Source: Acidithiobacillus ferrooxidans ATCC 23270
GTDB lineage: Bacteria; Pseudomonadota; Gammaproteobacteria; Acidithiobacillales; Acidithiobacillaceae
Assembly (NCBI RefSeq): GCF_000021485.1
Contig: NC_011761.1
Location: 1,890,001 to 1,954,000 of the forward strand
DNA: 64,000 bases
Direction: 5' to 3'
In this document: positions 16,975 to 25,955 of the stretch, piece by piece
Position numbering within the stretch: the first letter of the stretch is position 1
Layout: each line of letters opens with the position of its first letter
Translations under genes and position numbers: made by a program
Notes under the pieces: generated by a model
What the model saw: the letters and a program-made list of their open reading frames with translations, nothing else
Database searches by the model: none
Told to the model about the DNA's origin: nothing

Positions 16975-18354
16975 ATGGATCAATCTAATCGCTATGCCGA
17001 TCTTTCCCTAAAAGAGGAAGACCTTATCTCTGGCGGCAAACACATTCTGGTGGCCTACAAAATGAAACCCAAGGCTGGCCACGGTTATCTGGAGGCCGCC
17101 GCCCACTTTGCCGCGGAATCGTCCACCGGCACCAACGTCGAAGTGTCGACTACCGACGACTTCACCAAGGGCGTGGACGCGCTGGTCTATCATATCGACG
17201 AAGCCACCGAGGATATGCGCATCGCCTTTCCGCTGGAGCTGTTCGACCGCAACGTCACCGATGGCCGCATGATGATCGTCTCCTTCCTGACGCTGGTCAT
17301 CGGCAACAACCAGGGCATGGGCGACATCGAGCATGGCCAGATGATCGACTTTTTCATGCCCCCGCGCGCCATTCAGTTGTTCGACGGCCCGGCCAAGGAT
17401 ATCTCCGATCTGTGGCGCATCCTCGGTCGTCCGATCAAGGACGGCGGCTATATTGCCGGTACCATCATCAAACCCAAGCTGGGTCTGCGCCCCGAACCTT
17501 TTGCGGCAGCGGCCTATCAGTTCTGGCTCGGGGGCGACTTCATCAAGAATGACGAGCCCCAGGGCAACCAGGTCTTCGCCCCGGTGAAAAAGACCATCCC
17601 GCTGGTGTATGACGCCATGAAACGCGCCATGGACGAAACCGGTGAGGCCAAACTGTTCTCCATGAACATCACCGCCGACGACCATTACGAAATGTGCGCC
17701 CGCGCCGACTTCGCCCTGGAAACCTTTGGTCCCGACGCCGATAAGTTGGCCTTTCTGGTAGATGGCTTCGTCGGTGGGCCGGGTATGATCACCACCGCCC
17801 GCCGCCAGTATGCCGGCCAGTACCTGCACTATCACCGCGCCGGCCACGGCATGATCACCTCGCCCAGTGCCAAGCGCGGCTACACCGCCTTTGTGCTGGC
17901 CAAGATGTCCCGCCTGCAGGGTGCGTCCGGTATTCATGTGGGTACCATGGGCTACGGCAAGATGGAAGGCGGTGCTGACGACCGCAACATCGCCTACATG
18001 ATCGAGCGCGACAGTTGTGACGGCCCCGTCTATCATCAGGAATGGTATGGCATGAAACCCACCACGCCCATCATCTCCGGCGGCATGAATGCCCTGCGTC
18101 TGCCCGGCTTCTTCGAGAACCTGGGGCACGGCAACGTGATCAACACCGCCGGCGGCGGCTCCTATGGCCACATCGACAGCCCGGCGGCCGGCGCGGTCTC
18201 CCTGCGTCAGGCTTACGAGTGCTGGAAGGCGGGTGCTGATCCGATCGAGTACGCCAGAGAGCACAAGGAATTCGCACGGGCCTTCGAATCCTTCCCGGGC
18301 GATGCCGACAAGCTTTACCCGGGCTGGCGCGAAAAGCTGGGCGTACACCGGTAA
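16975..18354 (+). CDS. cbbM: Form II ribulose-1,5-bisphosphate carboxylase/oxygenase
   Basis: This is a 459-aa form II RuBisCO that fixes CO2 onto ribulose-1,5-bisphosphate in the Calvin cycle, acting as a homodimer or multimer without small subunits. Catalytic residues fall at exactly the Rhodospirillum rubrum numbers: Lys166 in KPKLGLRP, carbamylated Lys191 with Asp193 and Glu194 in [10 protein letters not shown], and loop-6 Lys329 in GYGKMEG. The ATG at 16975 has a GAGGA ribosome-binding site; the frame stays open upstream to 16858 without homology. It has its own promoter region and terminator. Form II enzymes have low CO2 specificity and suit high CO2 and low O2. Confidence 0.98.
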   Translation: MDQSNRYADLSLKEEDLISGGKHILVAYKMKPKAGHGYLEAAAHFAAESSTGTNVEVSTTDDFTKGVDALVYHIDEATEDMRIAFPLELFDRNVTDGRMMIVSFLTLVIGNNQGMGDIEHGQMIDFFMPPRAIQLFDGPAKDISDLWRILGRPIKDGGYIAGTIIKPKLGLRPEPFAAAAYQFWLGGDFIKNDEPQGNQVFAPVKKTIPLVYDAMKRAMDETGEAKLFSMNITADDHYEMCARADFALETFGPDADKLAFLVDGFVGGPGMITTARRQYAGQYLHYHRAGHGMITSPSAKRGYTAFVLAKMSRLQGASGIHVGTMGYGKMEGGADDRNIAYMIERDSCDGPVYHQEWYGMKPTTPIISGGMNALRLPGFFENLGHGNVINTAGGGSYGHIDSPAAGAVSLRQAYECWKAGADPIEYAREHKEFARAFESFPGDADKLYPGWREKLGVHR

Positions 18355-18388
18355 GCCGCTGACTCAAACCGGTTCCGGTCAACCGGGT

Positions 18389-18416
18389 AAAAGCGCCCCC
18401 GAACGGGGGCGCTTTT
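18389..18416 (+). terminator. Rho-independent terminator after cbbM
   Basis: A 12-bp perfect stem with a 3-nt loop, made of AAAAGCGCCCCC and its complement and ending in TTTT, lies 35 nt after the cbbM stop. Its symmetric A/T flanks allow action in both directions. Because cbbQ and cbbO follow on the same strand 88 nt later, partial read-through would lower CbbQ and CbbO relative to CbbM. Confidence 0.9.
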
Positions 18417-18503
18417 ATTGAAAACGGCCCCCAACAGCCTGTTTCGGACCGACTCATTCCCTGTTTCGCCGCCTCTGGCGGCAAACCGCACACGGAGCAC
18501 CGC

Positions 18504-19322
18504 ATGACTGCAACAGATTCCTCCATCCTGAACCAGTATCTGGTAGGCAAGGAGCCATTTTACCAGCCTCAGCACGACGAAGTGGCCCTGTTTGAAGCCG
18601 CCTACCGCAAGCGGCTGCCGGTGATGGTCAAGGGACCGACCGGTTGCGGCAAGTCCCGCTTTGTCGAATTCATGGCCTGGCGCCTCGGCAAGCCGCTGGT
18701 CACCGTAGCCTGTAACGAGGACATGACCGCCGCCGATCTGGTCGGCCGCTGGCTGCTCGACAAGGACGGTACCCGTTGGCAGGATGGCCCACTCACGGTG
18801 GCGGCGCGCTACGGCGCGATCTGCTATCTGGACGAAATTGTCGAGGCCCGTCAGGACACCACCGTGGTGATCCACCCGCTCACCGACCATCGCCGCACCC
18901 TGCCGCTGGACAAGAAGGGCGAACTGATCCGGGCGCATCCCGACTTTCAACTGGTGATTTCCTATAACCCCGGCTATCAGTCGCTGATGAAGGATCTCAA
19001 GCAATCCACCAAGCAGCGCTTTACCGGCTTCGAGTTCGACTATCCCAACGCCGAACTGGAAGCCGGGATTCTGGTGCAGGAAACCGGTGTGGCGCCGTCC
19101 ATAGCCGCCCAGTTGGTCACCGTGGCCGCTACCGCCCGGCGTCTCAAGGGTCACGGTCTGGATGAGGGCATCTCCACCCGGCTACTGGTCTATGCCGCCA
19201 TGCTGATGGACGATGGGGTGGCACCGCGCGCGGCCTGCCGCATGGCTTTAGTGCAGCCGATCACCGATGATGCCGACATCCGCGCGACGCTGGAACACGC
19301 CATCGACATGACCTTCGCCTGA
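18504..19322 (+). CDS. cbbQ: CbbQ RuBisCO activase subunit (MoxR-type AAA+ ATPase)
   Basis: The 272-aa AAA+ ATPase forms hexamers and, with CbbO, removes inhibitory sugar phosphates from RuBisCO active sites. The Walker A motif is G44-PTGCGKS-51, Walker B is the AICYLDEI segment near residue 110, and a sensor-1 Asn lies in ISYNPGYQ. The C-terminal CbbQ domain follows. It lies between the cbbM terminator and cbbO, the form II (CbbQ2/CbbO2) gene order. The ATG is preceded by GGAGCACCGC. Confidence 0.96.
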   Translation: MTATDSSILNQYLVGKEPFYQPQHDEVALFEAAYRKRLPVMVKGPTGCGKSRFVEFMAWRLGKPLVTVACNEDMTAADLVGRWLLDKDGTRWQDGPLTVAARYGAICYLDEIVEARQDTTVVIHPLTDHRRTLPLDKKGELIRAHPDFQLVISYNPGYQSLMKDLKQSTKQRFTGFEFDYPNAELEAGILVQETGVAPSIAAQLVTVAATARRLKGHGLDEGISTRLLVYAAMLMDDGVAPRAACRMALVQPITDDADIRATLEHAIDMTFA

Positions 19323-19340
19323 AGCGCGGCACTGAGCTCC

Positions 19341-21620
19341 ATGACGGATCATCCGCGCGACGCATCTCTGCCATCCCGCCTGGCGGCCTACCGGAAGCAA
19401 CTCGACTGTCGCTTCCCCCGGGTCGGCGAGGTGTTTTCCGACTGTATCGCCAAGGCCAGCGCCCGCCTCGGCCCGGCGGGCGTGAGCGCCTATGTTGACG
19501 CGGCGCGGGCCCTCTGCAAACTCGGGCGGGGTGAAGAACCGGTCCTGATTTTCCTCGAAGAATGGCCGGACGTCGGCGCCGCACTGGGCGACGGCACGCT
19601 GGAAATGGTCATGCAGATGGTACAGTTCATGCAGCGCACCCCCAACGGCAACGCCATCGGCGGATTCCTGCAAAGCCTGGCGCCGGTCAGCCGCGCCCTG
19701 CTGAGCCGCGAGCAGTTGGGGCATTATCTGAACACGCTACGCGACATGATGGAGCGTACCACCGGCTCCATCCACGGCCATCACCAGACCCACCCCAGCC
19801 CCGGTCTGCCGGAGCTCCTGCGCCAAGCACCCACCCTGTTGCAGAGTCTGACCGTGGATGGCCTGCGCAATTGGGTCGACTATGGCGTGCGCAATTATCT
19901 CCACCACCCCGAACGTCAGAAAGATTTCTTCTCGCTACAGTCGGCCGACAGCCGGGCGGTGTTGCAGCGCGAACGACACGGCACCCTGCTGGCGGACGTC
20001 GAACGCAAACTCGACCTGTACCTGCGCGGGCTCTGGCAAGACAGCGAAGTATTGGTCCCCTACTCCACAGCCTTTGCCACGCTGCGCACGCCGCAGCCCT
20101 ACTACGACGCGCTTGGCATGCGGCTGCCGGATGTGCTCGATGATCTGCCGGGTATCGGCGCGCTGGACCACTACCGCGCGATCCTGGCGCATATGGTCGG
20201 CCACCGGCGCTGGTCAACACCGCAGATAGCCGATAACTGGAGCCCGTTCCAGCGCCTGGCGGTGGAGTTTTTCGAGGACGCCCGCATCGACACCCTGCTC
20301 ATCCGGACCTATCCCGGCCTGCGCACGCTATTCCTCGCGCTGCACCCCAAGCCCGGTGAAGATGCCTGCGATCCGGAGACGACCTCCTGCCTGCGCCATC
20401 GCCTGGCGATGCTGTCGCGGGCGCTACTCGACCCGGAACATGGTTACCGCAATCCCGTGCTCCATGACTTTGTCGACCGTTTTCACGGGGAACTCGCGGG
20501 TGGCAATGCCGATACGGCGACCATGGCCAGGCTGGCGCTGGATTATGTCACCACCACACGCCGCCAGAGCGACCAGTTCGCCAAAGTGCATTTCGCCGAT
20601 ACCGAGATCAGCTACCGCGACGACAACCGCGGTTTATGGCGCTTCATCGAATCCGGCGATGAGGAAGAGGCCTTTGACGCAGAACAGCGCAAGGCGCCCG
20701 ATCTGGAAACCCAAGGCCTGCCGCCGCGCCACTATCCCGAATGGGATTATCAGAGTCAGAGTTACCGGCCCGACTGGGTCAGCCTCTATGAAGGGCTGCA
20801 CGCTTCGGCGCCCGCAGCGACCATCGATCAACTGCTCCTCAAGCATGCGGCGCTGGCCAAACATCTCAAACGCCTGCTCGATCTGCTCAAACCGCAGGAC
20901 AAGGTGCGCATCCGCTATCAGGAAGAAGGCAGCGAGCTGGATCTGGACGTCGCCCTGCGTTCCTGGATCGATTTCAAGAGTGGCAGCACCCCCGACCCGC
21001 GCATCAACATGAGCCATCGCACGGCCGGCCGCGATATCGCCGTGACCCTGCTGCTGGACTTGTCCGAATCACTGAACGAATCTGTCAAAACCGGCGGCGG
21101 CGACGGCCAAACCGTATTGCAACTGTCGCAGGAAGCGGTATCGCTGCTCGCCTGGTCCATCGAACAACTCGGCGATCCGCTGGCCATTGCCGGTTTTAAT
21201 TCCAACACCCGCCATGAAGTGCGCTACCAGCACATCAAGGGTTTCTCCGAACCCTGGGGAGACGTCGTCAAAGGCCGCCTGGCGGCACTCCAGGCCGGTT
21301 ACTCGACCCGGATGGGCGCCGCCATGCGCCACGCGGGACACTATCTGGCGACACGCAAGGCCGACAAGAAACTGATGCTGGTACTCACCGACGGCCGGCC
21401 CTCTGATGTCGATGTGCAGGATGATCGTCTCCTGATCGAAGATGCCCGCCAGGCGGTCAATGAACTGGATCGCGACGGCATCTTCACCTACTGTATCAGC
21501 CTCGATCCCCATGCCGACGCCTATGTCGCCGACATCTTCGGCCGTCAGTACACCGTCATCGACCACATTGCCAGACTGCCGGAAAAGCTGCCGGAACTGT
21601 TCATCGCCCTGACCCGGTAG
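19341..21620 (+). CDS. cbbO: CbbO RuBisCO activase adaptor with von Willebrand factor A domain
   Basis: The 759-aa partner of CbbQ links the ATPase to RuBisCO. The long helical N-terminal region is followed by a C-terminal VWA domain (about residues 565-755). Its metal-ion-dependent adhesion site reads Asp573-Leu-Ser575-Glu-Ser577, with further VWA features at TRMGAAMRHA and LTDGRPSDVD. In characterised systems this MIDAS contacts an acidic residue of RuBisCO. The gene begins 18 nt after cbbQ and ends 6 nt from the convergent LysR gene. Confidence 0.95.
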   Translation: MTDHPRDASLPSRLAAYRKQLDCRFPRVGEVFSDCIAKASARLGPAGVSAYVDAARALCKLGRGEEPVLIFLEEWPDVGAALGDGTLEMVMQMVQFMQRTPNGNAIGGFLQSLAPVSRALLSREQLGHYLNTLRDMMERTTGSIHGHHQTHPSPGLPELLRQAPTLLQSLTVDGLRNWVDYGVRNYLHHPERQKDFFSLQSADSRAVLQRERHGTLLADVERKLDLYLRGLWQDSEVLVPYSTAFATLRTPQPYYDALGMRLPDVLDDLPGIGALDHYRAILAHMVGHRRWSTPQIADNWSPFQRLAVEFFEDARIDTLLIRTYPGLRTLFLALHPKPGEDACDPETTSCLRHRLAMLSRALLDPEHGYRNPVLHDFVDRFHGELAGGNADTATMARLALDYVTTTRRQSDQFAKVHFADTEISYRDDNRGLWRFIESGDEEEAFDAEQRKAPDLETQGLPPRHYPEWDYQSQSYRPDWVSLYEGLHASAPAATIDQLLLKHAALAKHLKRLLDLLKPQDKVRIRYQEEGSELDLDVALRSWIDFKSGSTPDPRINMSHRTAGRDIAVTLLLDLSESLNESVKTGGGDGQTVLQLSQEAVSLLAWSIEQLGDPLAIAGFNSNTRHEVRYQHIKGFSEPWGDVVKGRLAALQAGYSTRMGAAMRHAGHYLATRKADKKLMLVLTDGRPSDVDVQDDRLLIEDARQAVNELDRDGIFTYCISLDPHADAYVADIFGRQYTVIDHIARLPEKLPELFIALTR

Positions 21621-21626
21621 GGCCCC

Positions 21627-22538
21627 CTATGCAGGCAGCAACCGTGCCGCATCCTGGTTCAGCAGAAAATCCCGGAAGGCCTGAGCGGCCGCCGAGAGGC
21701 GCTTACCCTGACGATGCACCAGATACCAATGGCGTTCGATAGGCATGCCCTGCACATCCAGCACCGCCAGGTGTCCTGCCAGCAATTCTTCCCGCACCGT
21801 ATGCAGAGACGCGATGCCCAGGCCCATACCGGCGCGCACCGCGTGCTTGATCGCCTCGTGGCTGCTGACTTCGATGCTCGCGTGCAGCGCAACCCCGGCC
21901 TTTTCAAAAAATTGTTCCACCGCGATTCGCGTCCCCGAACCCGGCTCCCGCATAATGAAGGGGTAAGTTGCCACCATGTCCAGAGTAATCGCCTTGATCC
22001 GGGCCAGGGGATGATCCGGTGCAGCAATGATCACCAGCGGATTTTCCAGAAAGGCCGTAGCCTCCAGCGCCAGCCCTGCAGGCGGCCGCCCCATGATGGC
22101 AATATCCACTTCGTTCTCCGCCAGTTGATGCAGCAGGGTCTCCCGGTTGGTGACATCCATGCTGACCGTGACCTGCGGATGTAATTTGCTGAACGCCGCG
22201 AGCAGATAGGGCGCAATATAAGCCCCGGTGGTGGCCACACTGATATGAATATGCCCCCCCGCCAACCCCTTGAGGTCGTTGATCACCTGTACCGCCTCTT
22301 CGAGTTGCTGGGTAATGGCGGCACTGTAGCGCGCCATTTCCCGCCCCGCTTCGGTGAGATAGATCCGGCGCCCCAGTTGTTCAAAGAGCGGCAGTCCGAC
22401 CTGTTCTTCCATCTGCCGGACCTGCATGGATACGGCGGGCTGGCTGAGATAGAGCGCCTGCGCGGCGCGGGTAAAGCTCTGATGTTTCGCCACAGCGGTA
22501 AACACCTGTAGCTGGCGAAAGGTGAGATGCATACTCAT
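21627..22538 (-). CDS. cbbR: LysR-family regulator, CbbR type
   Basis: The 303-aa protein has an N-terminal winged helix-turn-helix (MHLTFRQLQVFTAVAKH onward, about residues 1-65) and a LysR substrate-binding domain (about 95-295). CbbR proteins activate cbb operons in response to metabolites such as RuBP or NADPH. Here it is convergent with cbbO rather than divergent from cbbM. The ATG at 22538 overlaps the yjdM stop as ATGA; a second ATG at 22532 is possible. The CbbR label rests on the RuBisCO neighbourhood and general similarity; the target is inferred. Confidence 0.85.
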   Translation of the reverse strand: MSMHLTFRQLQVFTAVAKHQSFTRAAQALYLSQPAVSMQVRQMEEQVGLPLFEQLGRRIYLTEAGREMARYSAAITQQLEEAVQVINDLKGLAGGHIHISVATTGAYIAPYLLAAFSKLHPQVTVSMDVTNRETLLHQLAENEVDIAIMGRPPAGLALEATAFLENPLVIIAAPDHPLARIKAITLDMVATYPFIMREPGSGTRIAVEQFFEKAGVALHASIEVSSHEAIKHAVRAGMGLGIASLHTVREELLAGHLAVLDVQGMPIERHWYLVHRQGKRLSAAAQAFRDFLLNQDAARLLPA

Positions 22539-22876
22539 GGCACTTTTCGCAGAAACTCGGACTTCAACTGTATCGCACCAATGCCATCCACCTTGCAATC
22601 AATGTTATGATCACCGTCAACAATGCGGACGTTCTTTATTTTTGTTCCAACTTTTATTATTGATGATGACCCTTTTATCTTGAGATCTTTCACCACGACC
22701 ACGGTATCGCCATCATTGATGGCACTGCCATTTGCATCAGAAACACGAAGGGAGTCAATTTTTTCCAGATTATTTTCTTTTGGCCATTCCTGTGCGCATT
22801 CTGGACATATATAAATATTGCCGTCTTCATAGACGTAATTTGAACTGCATTTCGGACAACTCGGAATACTGCCCAT
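22535..22876 (-). CDS. yjdM: YjdM/PhnA-family zinc-ribbon protein
   Basis: The 113-aa cytoplasmic protein has an N-terminal zinc ribbon (CPKC near residue 8 and CPEC near 26) and a C-terminal SH3-like PhnA domain with the DGDTVVVVKDLKIKGSS and VEGDHNIDCKVDGIG-like segments of the family. It was historically named alkylphosphonate uptake protein PhnA, but its role is unknown. The start at 22876 removes a non-homologous extension. Its base composition is more AT-rich than the flanking cbb genes. It is translationally coupled to the LysR gene. Confidence 0.9.
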   Translation of the reverse strand: MGSIPSCPKCSSNYVYEDGNIYICPECAQEWPKENNLEKIDSLRVSDANGSAINDGDTVVVVKDLKIKGSSSIIKVGTKIKNVRIVDGDHNIDCKVDGIGAIQLKSEFLRKVP

Positions 22877-22889
22877 AGATAAGCCTTCC

Positions 22890-23597
22890 TTAGTGGTTAT
22901 TGATAAAAACAGCATCTTGTGGACCAGAATATGAATGTCCCGTATACGCAAAGACTACCCTGTTCCCAAACAATTCCGCCTCGATAGCAATGACATGGTC
23001 GTCAAATCTCTCGCGGATTCCGGTGATATAGGTTGCGCACCTTCTGTCACTATTTAGCATATCGACCACCAATACGCCACCCTTCCGGAGTTTGGCGTAG
23101 CAATGCGCGTAGAACTCCGCGCTGCATAACTGTCTGGCCTGACCATCGTGGTTGAATCCGTCAATGAGCAGCACATCGACAAGTTTGGAGCGGTATCGGA
23201 CATATACCGCGCCCTCAGCACAAATCACTTTGAATTTTGGACCATCCGGAGGGATTCTGAATTTGTCGCGCAGGGCAATAACCCTGGGGTTGATCTCTAT
23301 TGCCATGAAGTGCACATCCGGGATATGGCGCAGGCAATATTTCGCCAGCGAGCCACCGCCCAAGCCGATCATCGCGATCCGCTCGGGTTTTGGCTGGAAG
23401 ATCAGGAACCCCATCATTGTCCGGGTATATCCTAGAACGAGATTATCGGGATCGGCTTTGTGCATGGCGCTTTGTGTGGCCGAAAGGTCGAAGCGCAGCG
23501 TTATCTCGCGATCCCCTTCATGTGCAAAAGGGTTCCCTGTCAGGGTCTGTGCCGGCGCGTCCCTATCTCCGAGTAAATTATCGACAAATTCATCCAT
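22890..23597 (-). CDS. Spermidine synthase-like SAM-binding protein
   Basis: The 235-aa protein has the Rossmann fold of the spermidine synthase/methyltransferase family: a nucleotide-binding Gly loop in MIGLGGGSLAKY, an acidic MAIEINPRVIALRDKF strand end, and a DVLLIDGFNHDG segment equivalent to the catalytic loop region. It lacks the N-terminal tetramerisation domain of full polyamine synthases, so an aminopropyl transfer role is uncertain. It begins the minus-strand group with yjdM (13 nt later) and the LysR gene. Confidence 0.78.
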   Translation of the reverse strand: MDEFVDNLLGDRDAPAQTLTGNPFAHEGDREITLRFDLSATQSAMHKADPDNLVLGYTRTMMGFLIFQPKPERIAMIGLGGGSLAKYCLRHIPDVHFMAIEINPRVIALRDKFRIPPDGPKFKVICAEGAVYVRYRSKLVDVLLIDGFNHDGQARQLCSAEFYAHCYAKLRKGGVLVVDMLNSDRRCATYITGIRERFDDHVIAIEAELFGNRVVFAYTGHSYSGPQDAVFINNH

Positions 23598-23829
23598 GTT
23601 TTCGATTCATCCTCAGAAGCTTCCGCCGCTACGAAAAAGTCGTGCCAAAGTCAGGTTGACCTGGGGCGCATCCAATCCCGGATGATCCGAGTGAATGGAT
23701 GCACAGTGTCATGTTTCCGTCACCTGAGGTTCATAAAAGTGCAACATTATCCTGATATAGTCCTCTGCGGTAGGGGGATTTTAAGCAGCCTACCGGCAAT
23801 GGTTGACCATACAGAAAGTAGGAACCGCA

Positions 23830-25695
23830 ATGCAACGCACTAACGCAATCGCCCTGCAAGCAGCCTTGGCGCTATTTTTCTGTACCCCATTGGCCCAGGC
23901 TGCCAGCGAAGGGTTGCCGATTAAAATCCTCGCTTACGACGCCGTATACGACCTCCACCACAACGGGACTTATACCGGCACCATTCATGAGGTCGTCGTC
24001 CCACTCAGTCACTATGGGGTACAGAAGTACGGACAGGCGCAAAAACGGTTCTCCGCCAAGATGGAGCATGTGAGCGTCGCCGACGCCTACACCCTGAGCC
24101 CATTGGGGAAGCGATATCCGGTGTCTGAGAAGAAGATATTCACGCGTACATTGCCGGTCGCGCAAAACGCTCCGAAGTTCAGCGACGCCAAGACCACCAC
24201 GGTGGTCTTTCCCCATGTGGCCGTGGGCGATGAACTGGTGGCGGACTGGAAAATCGATTTTCTGAAACCTTATTTTCCGGATGCCATTTCTCTTTCCCAT
24301 GCCGTGCCGTATTTTTTGCAGGCCGACAACGTGCATATCATCGTCCATGCGCCGACCGCGATGGCCCTGCACTGGGCGGGGAGCGATGGTTATGTGGTCA
24401 CCCACACGGTCGCCAACGGGGTGCAAACCATCACCGCGACCTTGCATCAACCCATCGCGCAACCCATTCAAATCAATGCGGTGGACTTTCATCAGGTTAG
24501 CCCGACCTTCATCCTGAGCACCTTCCCGAACTGGCAGGCAGTCGGCGATGCCTACTGGAAATATGCCGAGCCTGCTGAAGCGGTGACCCCGGAGATCAAA
24601 GCGCTGGCAGATAAGATCACCGAAGGAAAGACCGGTGAGGCCACCGTGCAGGCCCTCTATGACTGGACCGTGCATCACATCCGTTGGGTGGGTATTGAAA
24701 CTGGGCTGAGCGGATACAAGCCTTATCCAGCCGCCACGACGCTCAGCCAGCGCTACGGCGACTGCAAAGCCGCCGCCGCACTCCTGGTTGCCTTGCTGCA
24801 CGCCAAAGATATTACCGCCCAACCGGTACTGTTAGGTGCAGGCAATGATTTTGAATGGCAGAACGTGGCCAGCCTGCAGCAGATCAACCATGTCATCGTG
24901 CATGTACCCGCTTATCATCTTTATCTGGATGCGACCTCCGGGTACGCACCAGCGGGCACCATACCACTCCCCGACGCCAATCATCCGGTGATTTTCGTCG
25001 GCGCCCATTCTGAAATCGCCAGAACGCCGGGGGATGCACCGGAGGCCAGCGGCATGACCGCCATGGAGACGGTATCCATTACCAAAGACGGCAGTCTGAA
25101 AGCCCAGGAAACCCTTCATTTAACCGGCTACGGAGCCTGGTTCTGGAAAGATCTGCTGGCGCGGATTCCGATGAGCGAGTATGGCGCGCTGCTTCATCAT
25201 GTGATGGCGCAGGCCGGGCTAATGACGCAAAGCGTCCATCTGAAGACATCACCTGCCCATACCCTGAGTGACCCTTTCATCCTGCAGTCCACCTGGGAAA
25301 CCGCACCGGGCGTGCCGTTGACGGCGGCCAGCCGGATTCATCTGCACTACGGACTGAACACCGCCTCTCTGCGTAATCTGACCGCGCGCCTCACCAGTGC
25401 CACGGTGCACTACCCCGTTTTCATGCCCTATGGCCATGCACGGCGGAGCAGCACCCTGGATTTGCCCAAAGATTACGTCTGGGCCGCCAAAGATGCAGAC
25501 CATCAGGTTAAAAACAGTGCGGGTGTTTTTGATGAAAAAATACACCTGCTGGCCCCGCACAAGCTGGAAGTGACCAGTTCCATGCATCTGGATCATATGG
25601 TGTATAGCCCCGAAGCCTATCCCGATTTCTATAAGCTGGTCAGTGAAGCGATGGCTTTGGAGCAGGAGGGGTTTGCAGTGAGGGCTACATCTTGA
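23830..25695 (+). CDS. Exported DUF3857/transglutaminase-like protein
   Basis: The 621-aa protein starts at the second ATG, with AGGAA upstream and a clear Sec signal peptide ending TPLAQA-A near residue 25. The N-terminal half has the DUF3857 beta-rich fold. A transglutaminase core follows at about residues 270-370 with the Cys of YGDCKAAAALL, the His of INHVIVHVP and the Asp of LYLDATSGY. C-terminal beta domains complete it. Such proteins are periplasmic or surface and are often without known substrate. An alternative ATG at 23803 would add nine residues. A TTG-initiated 37-codon frame overlaps its stop. Confidence 0.85.
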   Translation: MQRTNAIALQAALALFFCTPLAQAASEGLPIKILAYDAVYDLHHNGTYTGTIHEVVVPLSHYGVQKYGQAQKRFSAKMEHVSVADAYTLSPLGKRYPVSEKKIFTRTLPVAQNAPKFSDAKTTTVVFPHVAVGDELVADWKIDFLKPYFPDAISLSHAVPYFLQADNVHIIVHAPTAMALHWAGSDGYVVTHTVANGVQTITATLHQPIAQPIQINAVDFHQVSPTFILSTFPNWQAVGDAYWKYAEPAEAVTPEIKALADKITEGKTGEATVQALYDWTVHHIRWVGIETGLSGYKPYPAATTLSQRYGDCKAAAALLVALLHAKDITAQPVLLGAGNDFEWQNVASLQQINHVIVHVPAYHLYLDATSGYAPAGTIPLPDANHPVIFVGAHSEIARTPGDAPEASGMTAMETVSITKDGSLKAQETLHLTGYGAWFWKDLLARIPMSEYGALLHHVMAQAGLMTQSVHLKTSPAHTLSDPFILQSTWETAPGVPLTAASRIHLHYGLNTASLRNLTARLTSATVHYPVFMPYGHARRSSTLDLPKDYVWAAKDADHQVKNSAGVFDEKIHLLAPHKLEVTSSMHLDHMVYSPEAYPDFYKLVSEAMALEQEGFAVRATS

Positions 25696-25805
25696 AAGAA
25701 AACAAGCACTACCCACTGCACCAGCAGAATTTTAATATTCCGATTGATAATATTTATTGTGTGAAGAGCAATGCGGTAAGATTAATAAAGAGACGCGTCA
25801 AATAA
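25692..25805 (+). CDS. Possible 37-aa basic peptide overlapping the transglutaminase gene stop
   Basis: A TTG codon overlaps the preceding TGA (TTGA) and opens a 37-codon frame ending at 25803-25805. The peptide is Asn-rich in the middle and ends in the strongly basic RLIKRRVK. There is no separate ribosome-binding site, so it would depend on coupled translation. Its AT-rich composition matches the accessory region that begins here. It is a weak candidate. Confidence 0.2.
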   Translation: MKENKHYPLHQQNFNIPIDNIYCVKSNAVRLIKRRVK

Positions 25806-25869
25806 TGTCTTACCTGCTTTCATCTGTGCACCGGTTGGATTGCGCTGCAAATAGATTCCAAAGTATACA

Positions 25870-25898
25870 TGCCACTGTTAACAATGTGGCAGTATAGT
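25870..25898 (+). promoter_or_regulatory. Dyad and -10-like element upstream of the GG-leader peptide gene
   Basis: TGCCAC-N10-GTGGCA (25870-25891) surrounds the smaller palindrome TGTTAACA. It is followed directly by TATAGT (25893-25898), a plausible -10, with the dyad covering the -35 position. This looks like a promoter under an operator, 58 nt before the peptide ATG. It was inferred from symmetry and placement only. Confidence 0.4.
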
Positions 25899-25955
25899 GG
25901 TGATCGTAGGCACCTTCATTCTGCGCTATTTTGTTATGCAAAAGGAGCAATATTT

